Assembly: GCA_038501195.1 (NCBI GenBank)
Contig: JBBPUQ010000004.1
Coordinates: 868,001 to 932,000 of the forward strand
Direction of reading: 5' to 3'
Origin: Nemania diffusa
Lineage: Eukaryota; Ascomycota; Sordariomycetes; Xylariales; Xylariaceae
Length of the DNA stretch: 64,000 bases
The translations under genes were made by a program, and so were the position numbers. Numbering within the stretch: the first letter of the stretch is position 1; each line of letters begins with the position of its first letter. This document shows positions 14,400 through 24,895 of the stretch, piece by piece. The notes under the pieces are model-generated. The model worked only from the letters and a program-made list of their open reading frames with translations, was not told the DNA's origin and made no database searches.

Positions 14400-14665
14400 T
14401 TAAATTATTTAAATAAAATAAAATAATAAATTAAATATATAAATAAATTATATAAATAAATAAATTAAATAAATTAAATAAATAAATACGCTAAATAAAT
14501 AAGTAAGTTAAGTGAGTAAGTAAGTAAGTTGGGTAAGTAAGTAGGTAGGTTGGGTGGGTAGGTTGATTGGGTAAGTAGGTAGGTTGGGTGGGTAGGTAGG
14601 TCGGGTGGGTAAGTTGGGTGGTTAGGTAAGTAAGTTCAGTGACTAAGTAGGTTAGGTTGCCAGAA
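14400..14665. repeat. Degenerate tetranucleotide array at island boundary
   Basis: A tract with a four-base beat (T plus three purines) runs across the edge of the AT island. Its left part reads TAAA/TTAAA repeats, the middle (about 14,500-14,540) TAAG repeats, and the right part (about 14,545-14,640) TAGG and TGGG repeats, before fading into ordinary sequence. G content thus rises with distance from the island on one strand. Short TAGG/CCTA runs also occur in other intergenic regions of this window, so the ancestral array was probably TAGG/TGGG-like. Confidence 0.8.
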
Positions 14666-17600
14666 CTGGTTAGGTTGTGTGGCTTGGTTTGCGGCTTCCT
14701 AGCCCTGGGGGTGGGTGTATATAAGGTAATTGAGTTATGAGACAGTAAGCCCTGTGGGCGACCGTAGTATAGGTATCATATGCTGTACGCGGTAGAATGC
14801 CGGCCTCCTCCTCCATTCCAGGTTCCCATTGGCCAGGTATTGCCCGCGGATCTACAGTACGCACGGAATCCTTCGAGCTTCTTCAAAGCAAGCGAGCGTT
14901 TGTATGTAACTCAGCAATATGCAGTACTTAGAGGCTACTGACTGTATAGGCATGCCATCCGTGAACTACGACGTCGTGGAGCACAGTAGCGCGCGGGCAT
15001 GGCAGCCTTATTCAAGAGCCTCAAATCATTATTCACCGAGATGTGCTTTTCTTCTGCGAGAGCTGATTCCTGAACAGGCAACTGGACACCAACCGCTCTT
15101 GGCGTGCCTTATTCACCATCCCATCCAGGCGCCGCCATCCAGGTACTCAGAATGTCTCTACATATAACGAGCAATTAAGCCCCTGCAGTCTATCTAACGC
15201 TTTCCAAATCATTATAAGTGAGTATCCATCCTTGGCGTCGTAGGAACCCATTGATTCGCACAATGCCACCTCGCAACCTCTCGATCCCCCGTTATGGGTC
15301 GACAGCCTCGGTATCGCTGCCGAGGGGATGACTTCTAAAAAAGAGAGGGCACATCTAAATTTACGTCGGTACTCGTCACATTGGCTACATCATATTGAGC
15401 CAAGACCCCAACTTACTAGAACCGTCCGTCTGCTGCTTCGGGTGCAATTCAATTTGATGAGCGGACGTTACAATTCAGGCCAACATTTCATACAAGTAAA
15501 ATTCGATTCGAGCTGGCGCGAGAGAGACGCTGCGTTGCGCCGGTGATCCTTGTTGGTGACGAGGCGGGTTGTGCTCTGGTTACGGCAACTCCCAAGGCAT
15601 GCCACGATGTTCTACGTATGCAAAAGCCCTCTCTCTCCAACAATGGCTACATGATTGTGACCGATTCCGCGTCATCGAGGCCTCGATCTAGCCTCTCCAC
15701 AAAGCTTGATACAACACGGCTCGGCACAGCATAGCCGAGACTCATACAATATCTCATCGCCAATCTTAGGTTTGATATGCATAGATATTGACCCGACCCG
15801 AAACTTGGAGGAGACGACCAGAGGCTTGCTATGTCCAACGTGGCTCTATCTATTCGGTACCATCATCCCAGAGCCAAGACTCTGGTGTGTACAAGATCCA
15901 TCCGTAATCACACGCTGAAGACAAAAGTATACATACACTTATATACTAAAGAGAGATTAAAAGTTCATGTACATACCTACAACAGCCAACAGGCCGTTGC
16001 GGATCAATGATGTGAAGACAGGGTCTTGAAGACTATTGCATCATATAACAGAGGATATATTGCATCGCGTTCCATATATAAACGTACTAGGCCTCGCAGA
16101 GACACCCACATAGCAGAGATAAGTGTATAGGAAGCGGTGATGATTCGGCGATGATTAGACGATAGGCTATCTATGCGTAGAACTAAGGGCCGCAGAGCAT
16201 CCTCCTTCCCTCCTTGAACATCTCCGCTCGGATCGAAGCGAGGACGGGCAGAGAACGCCCACAATTCGTGTGTGCGACCCCAGACAGAACATGTCCCGAG
16301 ATCTCGCTTCGGTCCCGGAATGCGATCTTCTGGGCGATAGGAGAGCCGCTATTAGTGTAGACTGCAGACAGGTCAGCATTATGGTGGCGTCTTATGGATT
16401 ATGCGCATGCATAGGCGCGCCTACTGTAAGGCATGGCATCGAGTATGCAGATGCCGACTCGAGCTGCATTTAACTATAATATGTAGCGAGCTCAGGTTTG
16501 TCACGAATGTACTTAGCTCGATATACACCGACTCAGAGTTAGCTAATTAGCCAGCAATTCGAATTGTCATCACGCCCGGTTTCGATATGCGCCTAATACT
16601 AAACCTAAACAGATAGACGATGGAGCGTGCCATCCAATGCTCGACTTTCTATGTTATGGTTAGGGCCACATGGCAGCGCAAAGAACAAGCACCCACTTCG
16701 GATCCAAGACGTCGGCATCTTGGCTGAGGAAACTAAAGCTATAAGAGGTCAGTGGATTTGCGCTTAGGATAGACATGGTCATCTAATGAAATCTTGGAGC
16801 GGATCCCATCAATCCAAATCACAAACTCCGGCAGGCAGTCCTTAGGGTTATATAGAGACACCAGTATAGAGAACGACATTCAAGATTTACATCTTATTTC
16901 ATACATCGCCTATTAATACTAAAACAAATGAAATCAAGCTTTGCTTTATCCTGTTTTAGGTAGATCGAAATGCTAATAGTAAAATTGAAAAATGAAGTGC
17001 GGGTCATTTTGATAGATCCGAAGGCCTATTTCATCCACGATTTTGGGTGATAGGAATACTATTAGCCTAGATGAACCAACTTAATACAAAACATACACAG
17101 CCATGTGTAAGCGTCTGAGTTAGGCCTAAATAAGAGCGTGAGACGCTGCGGGTTAGCCGCGCTGTAAGATTGAGCAGTGAACGCAGAGACAAATCTACCA
17201 CCAGGCCAAAAGTTAGGCCATGGCAAGAATGCCGTGCGTCTCCTCTTCGGCAGTAACAAACATAGGGCTTGTATCGCGCAACCGACGCCATGTCTAGTAT
17301 AGCGGCTGCATAAACAGTAAGCCATCGATGGATGGACATCACAGATATATGTTCCAAGTTACCTACTGCCGTCGCACAGAACCACACAAGCGATCAGGAG
17401 GGACAATTCTCGGCGTCACTCCCTCGCTCGGGACCAATGTAATCCACCATCAAGTACCTGTACCGTCACGTCGAACGCCAGAACCGGGAACCGACTCGTT
17501 AGCATTGAATCCAAGTGCCAATGGGCAGGACCACGCCAATAGCGAGTCGCCAAGGGGTTGGAGGGGGGCTTCTCGCCAACTCATAACCTTCCCCTTTTGT

Positions 17601-19565
17601 GACCTCGACGGCCATTCTCCATCACCATTCGCGCGTGTGTCTCTTGCGGGTACCGGCATAGCGTACCGAATGCATCCCAATTTTATAGCTCGAGGCACGA
17701 AGCCTATCGGGTAGGGCGTTATGGCTTGAGGATAATCGCGTAGGTGGCTGATACACTTGAACCAGAGTCTTAGACATGCCCAACCTTCTCACATTCAGGT
17801 ACCATTGCGATTAGGGGAGATAGTTAATTCCGATGTCGCTAGAGGATGACAACACAACGATGACCTCCTGCGATTAGGGTTATCTGTTTTGCGAATACGA
17901 TGAGCTGGGTAAATGAGAAGCCACAGTATCAGAACAACATTAGACAGGAGCGGTCAACCGCAGAATTAAAACGGCAACAGATTGGAACTATTCGCACCTC
18001 AGGTACGATATTTTAATTCCTTAATCTCGTAACTAAACTTTTATATGTGTTACTGCCAATGATCATTCAAGTGCTGCTTGCTATTGTGTGGTCTTACTAA
18101 CTTGTCAACAGATACCTCAGGCACTACACTTATGGTTCAGTATGACTATTTAAACCTACCCGAAGCTGAAAGGAAACCGGCATCATCTAATTTACATTGT
18201 TCATATGAGGATATACAGCTTTGATTATAGGTTGAAAGTCACCATATTGAACCAACTTGGCCACCTCCCAGCCCGACAGACCTACCCTGGAAGACCAACA
18301 CCACACACAGAAACTCAGGCTTATCTCTATTTCCCGTGGCGATAAGAGTTCTTAATATTACCCGAGTAGCTGCTTGGGTTAACAATTGATTTGCCCAAAT
18401 CAAAGTGGGTATCAGAAGATCTTTGCTTTGGGAGCATAGAGTCGAAAAGGCATAGTCGGATCTGTGCTGATCACGTTACATACCGGGGTTCTAGACGACC
18501 GTATAACAATATCTTAGGTAGACGACGTGCTCATATCCGGTTACGATGTTCCGCCAATCCTAAGACAGCTATGGGATATCATGACGTGAACCTGAACTTG
18601 GCCATGATAACCGTAGTTCTTATCAACCGCAACCCAATCTTGGCACCCAGAGCGCGAACGCCTGCCCTTAAGTTGCTGCCTGGTGTACTATCACCACTTC
18701 CCCAGCTTCACCTGCAGATACTGTGGAGAATTCGTCAGCCGCTTGACCCCCTGGCATCGTGTATCTATCTAGTTCTTGCGTATTAGCGAGCAGTTCATCT
18801 AAAGTACGTACGTCTATCAATAGGTAGGTATGTCGAACGCAACCTAGAGTCTATCTTTATTGGTAGTGTGAATTGGTAAGTTTCTGCCGAATGCTCCATG
18901 ACTCACAAACTGCATAGATAAGTAGGGCGTTGGGGACTTGAAGTAAGCCGACTCTGTACTGTTGGTCTGACAGCGTTTGGAGAGCGGGGAAAGGCGTTGG
19001 GTTGAGCCTGAGTTGGCTGCTGACGGCGACGGTCTAATCCCAAATGAGACCCGAGGTTGCGTTCCTGCTTGACCGCCATGAATGGACGTGACGAGTGCGC
19101 CCTGATTTATAGTATGGGCTGAGAAGTTCCTGCAGAAGCTTACGCAGACTCTCTGTCTTGATCTGATAGCTTCAGAGCGTAGACTTGTCAACCTAAAGTC
19201 CTATGTCGTAATCTCGATGTCGCGATTCCCTTTCTAAGCCCAAAATAGGCAGTACGAGAAGCCTTGGCTGCGCCAAGAGCGTCGATAAGAGCTTACCTGG
19301 TATCTGAAGACGCATCCATCTCAGAGAGGCTTCAGGTATCGCACATTCACCCCCCATTGCTCTTTTTCCATAGTTCGAGACTGTGGAATAACTGAAGAGA
19401 TCATCAAAATTTATTCTCCGAGTGATTAAATAGGACAGATTGAGTGAAATTGTTCTGCTTGCTAGCGTCGCGTGGCGTTAAGACGTTTAAGGGCGTTTCG
19501 AATTAGAGCGAGTTTCCTTGGCGATAGTTTCAGTTGCGCCGCCAAGCGTGTCTGAGCTAGAAAAC
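14666..19565. other. Normal-GC region with no supported gene
   Basis: Base composition returns abruptly to an ordinary mix (about half G+C), yet no ORF longer than about 130 codons occurs and none has recognisable content. I could not join any of the short ORFs (for example 17,328-17,714 plus or 18,844-19,191 minus) across plausible introns. The last part, about 19,200-19,565, is presumably promoter and 5' leader of the next gene. Old transposon debris that escaped mutation, or a non-coding transcript, remain possible. Confidence 0.6.
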
Positions 19566-21857
19566 ATGCCCTACTCAGATAATATGTACTCAATGAGCGA
19601 CGACTCGGACGGTGAAGACTACACAAATCATCTCTCGCCCTCTGATGGCCAATTCCCGGCCTCTTCGTCCAACGTAACCCCGCGCATACCTAATATCTTC
19701 ATCCCAGACCCAACACTACAACAAGGAACAGGAGGGGCAGCCAAGTCTAAAGCTCAGGAAGCAGACGAGGACAAGTTTTTAGACACCCAGAAGTACCCCG
19801 GCGGTCGCTCTTTAGAGCCATCACTCTCGTCTAGTCAACCGGGACAGGCAGCAGCAACTACCTCCACGTCGCCAGCACGCCATCACCGCCAGGTTACGTA
19901 TTCGCAGTCGTCAGCATCCCAAGGCCCTCAGCGAGGATCTCAGAGCCGCGCTTGGTCTCCCTCTCTATATCCAGAGGCACCGCCAGCTTATAGCCCCTCA
20001 GCGATCTCCCCCATCGCATCCGGGAGCACAGGTAGCCAGCAGGACCGGCCAAGGAACTACAACACATTTGGAATTAATCGCATCATGGGCGCACAGGAAG
20101 TGGAAAGCGAAAGGCTCCTCGGGTCCCACCCCGAAAGTATGGGGGGACCTGTGGATGAAGAAAGTGGCAGGCGGGCTTGGGTCAGACGTGCCCGTAGACG
20201 CGTGCCTGGGTGGTTAAACTGGAAATACGCGTTGCTCGCCTTAGCTGTGCTTATAGTATCAGTTCTATTCTTAAGCGGGATTTCTTCCGGCTCTTCCTCT
20301 CACCATCACAATAAGGGAGATGATGTAAGCATACTTGTTTCCAAGTATAAGTACTGGTTGGGACTAATATGATATTGAATAGGCAACACCCAATCCATCC
20401 TTGCCCGTGGAAAAGGAGCCGGAAGTGCCTGATGACTCCGGGGTTCCGGGTGATTCTCAGACTCCCAATGGTCCTGAGTCTCCTGAGACGCCATACAAGC
20501 CAACCTACTGCGAGGGCCAACAGCACCGCTATAACGACCAGGTATTGTCTCTGGACTTTGTGAGATCCCAGAACCTCACGTTCAAAGAAAACGGGTATAG
20601 ACACCCTGGATCCACGAGCGTGCGTGTTGGTGGTCAAGTCAATGTCCGGAGGCTGAATAAGGGGGATGGCGAACCGCGCAGTGAGTACAGCATTTCATAT
20701 CAATGCTATTTGAAAGATGACGACTAACTTTGAACACCCTAGTCGTTTTGGAAATTGTAACAAACGAGCCAGATCTACGGCTCTACACCTCCCTCGACGC
20801 AAGTCTCCAGGAACTGAAAGTCACCGTGCCCGAGACCTACGAGAGCACCGTCCGCGGGCAGCGCCCCTGCGTCGAGATCAAAGGCACAGTCTGGGTGCCC
20901 GCGGACGGCGAGATCGGCGTGCTCTCCCTGCGCGCCAACCACCTCGACATCCTGCTCCTAGACGACCTCTCCCTGCACGTCGCAGACTACACGGAGATCT
21001 CCTCCGTCGTGGGCCACATCCGCGCCGCGGCAGCCGCAGAGGAGGAGGGCGCCTCGCTCCCGAACCCGGACTACACCTTCGTGCCCGCCAAGGACTCGTG
21101 GGCGCTCGACTCGCGCATCATCGAGGTGCGCACGACGGCCGGCAGCATCGACGGCAACTGGCCGCTCTACGACATGCTGGGCCTGCACACGACCTCGGGC
21201 TCCGTGGAAGTGAGCATCACGCCGCAGGCGGCGCTCGCGACGGCCCCGAAGCCCGCCGTGCTCTCCCTCAGCACCATCTCCGGCGCCGTCTCCGCCACGG
21301 AGCCGATCCACGCGCGCAGCGAGAAGATCCCGCCGCGCGCCTACCTCGTGGACGTGCGCTCGACCTCGGGCACCGTCAGCGGCGCCCTCGCCTTCGGCGC
21401 CGCGCTCACGGCGCACTCGACCGCCAGCAGTCTCGGCCTCGACCTGCTCCCCGTCGTCGACGTCGACGCGCTGACGCCCGAGAACCCGGCGCAGCTGGAG
21501 ACGATCACGACGAGCGGGGCGATTGCCGTGCGCGTGCTCGAGCCCGTGTTCTACGATGGCAAGGGCAAGGTCCTTGCGGGTGCGAAAGCAAAGGTTCTCG
21601 ACTGTCTTGAGGCCACGCACAAGTCCACGAGCGGCAGCATCGGCCTCCGCTATCCGCAGTCGTGGGAGGGGACGCTGTACGCGCATACGACGAGTGGGCA
21701 GCTCGTTGCTAAGGGGAAGGATCTCAAGATCCTCAAGTACACGGGCGGGTGGCCGGGGAGCAAGATGGAGGCCCGGAAGGGCGCCGAGGGGAAGAAGTCG
21801 ACGATAGAGGTCAATGCACTCCTGGGCAGCATGGAGGCTATTGTTGGAGATGAGTGA
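19566..21857 (+). CDS. Single-pass membrane protein with repeated TTSG beta motifs (DUF4097-like)
   Basis: Exons 19,566-20,324, 20,383-20,680 and 20,743-21,857 give 723 residues. Introns of 58 and 62 nt have GTAAGC and GTGAGT donors and CTAAT/CTAAC branch sites. The N-terminal part is Ser/Pro-rich and disordered; a hydrophobic helix (YALLALAVLIVSVLFL, about residues 221-240) follows a basic Arg-rich patch, suggesting a type II single-pass topology. The C-terminal half carries repeated motifs of the form TTxGSI, TTSGSV, STSGTV, TTSGAI, STSGSI and TTSGQL, as seen in DUF4097 putative-adhesin beta-solenoids; that assignment is by resemblance only. The start is the first in-frame ATG; upstream in-frame sequence has only a TTG. 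Exon 3 is strikingly GC-rich compared with exon 1. Function unknown. Confidence 0.75.
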
Positions 21858-22509
21858 AGATGAGCCGCGAGATTGGAAAGGGGGGGCGGGTTGTATGAGT
21901 ACTGGGAGGTATAAAGGGGGGAGGGTGGTTTAGAGCTACATGACTATGATGAAAAATACCCTCGTTATCTACATGGAGGTCGGGCAGGATATTTACTAGT
22001 ATTCAGTGTATACGCATAAGAAGCAAAGGACCAAGCTTTGGGGATATAATAATGAGCAGGTTATGAGGTAATGCAAACAAATTTATTAAAGAAATCGCTG
22101 TAGCCAACCATGGAGTGAATGATCCAAGGTCATAAGGCACCAATCTACTATCCCGACCGATTCCCGTCCCGTAACCATAAAACGCTAAAGAGACAGCAGT
22201 GTTTTGTGAGACGACCTGACATGCAGTTCGTGGAATTTGTCCAAGATCGTCATCGCTGAGTTGATAACTCCAACCTCATGCCCAATAATTCCTAGACTAG
22301 TCGCTGTTGTCAAGAATATGTTTCTCCTTCAACTCCGATTTCGAGATTCCGAGAGTGCTAGGCCACGCCGCCGCTATGCGAATAACCACGACCCATATGC
22401 CAAAAACATCCACCGAGTTCGAGTAAATAGTGATGTTAGAAGCCGAAGAGACCGTCCATCCATCCTCGCCACCTAACCCAAGCCATAGCCAAGCCAGCCG
22501 AGAGCGGCC
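21858..22509. other. Intergenic, nothing recognised
   Basis: The stretch lies between the convergent 3' ends of the membrane-protein gene and the minus-strand Cys-rich gene. It holds a G-rich tract just after the stop codon and only short, unconvincing ORFs. Confidence 0.5.
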
Positions 22510-22933
22510 TTAGACCCGTCTTGACGCGGTGATGTGCATCGGGCCCCAGATGTCATCTGGGTCCCGGCAGCTTCCGCGTCGCGAGAAGCCCATATTCGTC
22601 AAGAGGGCGCGCTCTACGTACCGCCGGAGCAACTGGCAGCCGGGAAGGTTGACCTCGGGCGGCGGGGGCCTCCCCATGGAGCACCAGTAGCATTGCGTTT
22701 CAGTACACGAGGGTGCGAGGAATAGCAAGTGGACGAAGTGCTCGAAGTATTTGCAACTATTGTCGAGACGTCCGCTGCGCTTGCTGCAGTTGCATTGGCA
22801 CCGGGATGGTTGGAAGTGCGTGAGGGCGCAGCAGCGCTCGCATACTACAGGTAGGGAATATTTTCTTTAGACAAGCGTGGGTGAAGGATAGAAGAGGTTA
22901 CTCACTCATGTAAATCTCGTTGAGGCAACACAT
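22510..22933 (-). CDS. Small cysteine-rich hypothetical protein
   Basis: Two exons, 22,906-22,933 and 22,510-22,844, separated by a 61-nt GTGAGT...TAG intron, encode 120 residues. The protein begins MCCLNEIYMI and contains 14 cysteines, arranged as CxxCC, CxCxC and CxxxxCxxC clusters in the first two thirds; the C-terminal third is basic. There is no signal peptide-like hydrophobic core, so it is probably intracellular, possibly metal-binding, but that is inference. Similar short 'MC...' Cys-rich proteins are common unnamed predictions in filamentous fungi. It is divergently oriented to the next Cys-rich gene. The model rests on splice signals and frame continuity; expression evidence would settle it. 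Confidence 0.55.
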
Positions 22934-24123
22934 GGTTAAAGCTTGTTGAGTAAACCAAGAATAGTAAGTCTTCAGTTGAATAAAGGGTTTGATGGCGTAT
23001 GGATGTTTGAATACGTCTTCACGAGCCTGGATAAACGAATGTAGTTTGAGGCAAAAAGGAGCTCGTGGTAAAGGAGATGGATTGACGGGGAGAGAGGGGA
23101 GATAAATACGTAGAGAAGGCTCTGGAGAATGCTCTGGGCATGTTTGTTGGTAAGGTCACCTTGGAGAGGGAAGCGCCTCCCTCGATTCACTTGATTATAC
23201 CATTTTGAAGAAAACTAGACTAGCAGAACAGCGAGACTTTACTGGTAAGTTTGCTTACTCGCTATGTTGAAAGTGCTACCCTGCGTAAGGCCTCAAATCT
23301 AAAAGGTCTCTCTATAACGAAAGGTTCGTAGTTGTACATTCATAGAGGGATATAAGTCATATTGAAGATAGGAGTTAGGCAAGACTACTCCTGAAGCATG
23401 TGTTCGAATTTATCACTTGTTTATTCACACGAGGCAATGGTTTGATAGACGCTGTTATCGTTTTGAACCTATTGGATGATCACAGGCGGCAAGGAATATT
23501 AAAGAGAACAATCCTCCAGACAATAGCATTTTTTAGCGTGGTGACAAATTATATCGAGTCCGTAGGGACTTACCTGATTTCTTGTTCTTTTTATACGAGA
23601 GAGGGGAGTACCCTTATAAAGCGTTGATTACTAGAGGCATCAATTCATTGTTCGTTAATGACGTTGTTGCCTCTTGCTCTGTGTCTTTCCTAACAATAAT
23701 GCTTTAATCTAACGTCCCTCCAACGTCCCCATCTAAGAGGAAGTTTTGAGTTACGAAATAATGTCACCTGGTGTTAAAACCCTAATTATCTCATGACTAT
23801 AACTTCGCCAGGTGGAAACAGTAGTCCTTAATATCTTTATTTTTCTTCTCTTGTTTTCTTTCCAGTAATATTTCACTTTAGTACCTACCCTATCTTCCAA
23901 CCACCTCATGCTAGGCTCTAGACAGGCTACCGAGTCACATATTTACTATTTGTTTCTTATTCTACACTTCGTTCTTCATATTACACGAGTATAATTGCTG
24001 CATTCACCTACTCGATCTTAGGCTCTTGCTTTTCTACGTATTTTCCCTGGTAATTTTTTTTTCAAAGCGAGCCTCATTTCCAAATTCGCTACCGACAAAC
24101 CTCAATACACACGACCACTCGCC
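22934..24123. other. Intergenic between divergent Cys-rich genes
   Basis: About 1.2 kb separates the start codons of two divergent genes and probably holds both promoters. Small ORFs here (up to 75 codons) show nothing recognisable. The part just before 24,124 is pyrimidine-rich, typical of a fungal promoter and leader. Confidence 0.5.
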
Positions 24124-24895
24124 ATGTGCACCGAAGTATACAACATTTTCGGCGACATAGAGTGCCGGCACAAGGAATACCAGAACACCTTCCCCTGTCA
24201 CGTCGCGAGGAGGTGCCACCCAGATGATGACCAGCTGCTCAAGGAGCCCATCTTCCTGCCAGCCAGACCACCAAATGTACCGCCGGGATTGTTCGGCTGC
24301 AAAGTGCGTAGAGCAACCAGGCCAATAATAGGAAAGTGTCGGAGTTGTAGCAAAAAGGGACCACGGCCTTCGCAAGGCAATATCACCAATATTGTTGAGA
24401 CAACACCGTCGTCAACATCACGAATCTCGTTAGCAGGATCAGCAAAATCTACAGGTAAGAACACTTGAGTATCACATTACACTAGGCGGTGAAACATATA
24501 ACTGACATATTTAAAAAGCCAGCGGATTCACTATTACGCCATCCCCAGACCGTCGTATCTTGTTGGAACGGGTGCCTGAATCGTCATTAGAGGTCTCGGG
24601 GGAGCAGCGAACCACACCTCAGAGGATATATAGGGCTGTCTCGGGGAAGAGCAGTCTGCTGAATAAATTGCGTCGAGGCGATAACCACAACCTGACGGTT
24701 GAACTGCAAACACCGGAGACAAAGGACGCCGGTTACTATCAAAAAGCAGTTACGGTACTACCGCACGAGGCGAGTCGGAGATACCGAATCTTCCCTCTAT
24801 TTGTCCAACTACGAAGCGCCTACGAAGCGCCTACGAAGTCGGACGGTGCGAAGTTGTGGAGTTGTGCTAGCGCAGAGTGCACAATCATAGGCTAG
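24124..24895 (+). CDS. Cysteine-containing hypothetical protein, two exons
   Basis: Exons 24,124-24,454 and 24,519-24,895 join in frame across a 64-nt intron (GTAAGA donor, CTGAC branch site, AAG acceptor) to give 235 residues. The N-terminal third has spaced cysteines and histidines (MCTEVYNIF, ECRHKEY, PCHVARRCH, then GC and KCRSC), a pattern suggestive of a small zinc-binding fold, while the rest is polar and low in complexity. The last exon includes a short direct repeat of the CTACGAAG type near 24,810-24,838. I recognise no named family; unnamed fungal proteins with this sort of opening are common. Start chosen as the first ATG in the frame. Confidence 0.6.

Larger units (their letters stand above)
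1..14490. repeat. AT-rich, RIP-type island (left end outside window)
   Basis: The whole stretch is almost pure A/T, by eye roughly 5-8 % G+C, with stop codons in all frames and no credible ORF. The few surviving C residues sit mostly before T, and surviving G residues after A; CpA and TpG are scarce. That is the pattern expected when repeat-induced point mutation has converted CpA to TpA on both strands. The block contains diverged direct repeats, so it was probably a nest of transposable elements before mutation. Such blocks in filamentous ascomycetes are usually heterochromatic (dispersed AT islands, subtelomeres or centromeres); which of these applies cannot be told here. No telomere repeat array is visible at the left edge. 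Confidence 0.85.

Noticed and set aside
1..14490. Mitochondrial DNA or a mis-joined organelle contig
   Set aside because: There are no mitochondrial genes, rRNAs or tRNAs visible, the residual base context fits RIP, and the boundary grades into nuclear-type sequence through one array.
17328..17714. 128-codon ORF in the gene desert
   Set aside because: No recognisable content, an overlapping ORF exists on the opposite strand, and no splice partners were found.
16590..17880. Telomere-like TTAGGG/CCTAA strings
   Set aside because: Only isolated single units such as TTAGGGTT; no tandem array, so no telomere or interstitial telomeric block.
20717..21686. Long ORFs in other frames over the membrane-protein exon
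   Set aside because: They are Arg/Ala/His-rich shadow frames produced by high GC3 in the true coding frame.
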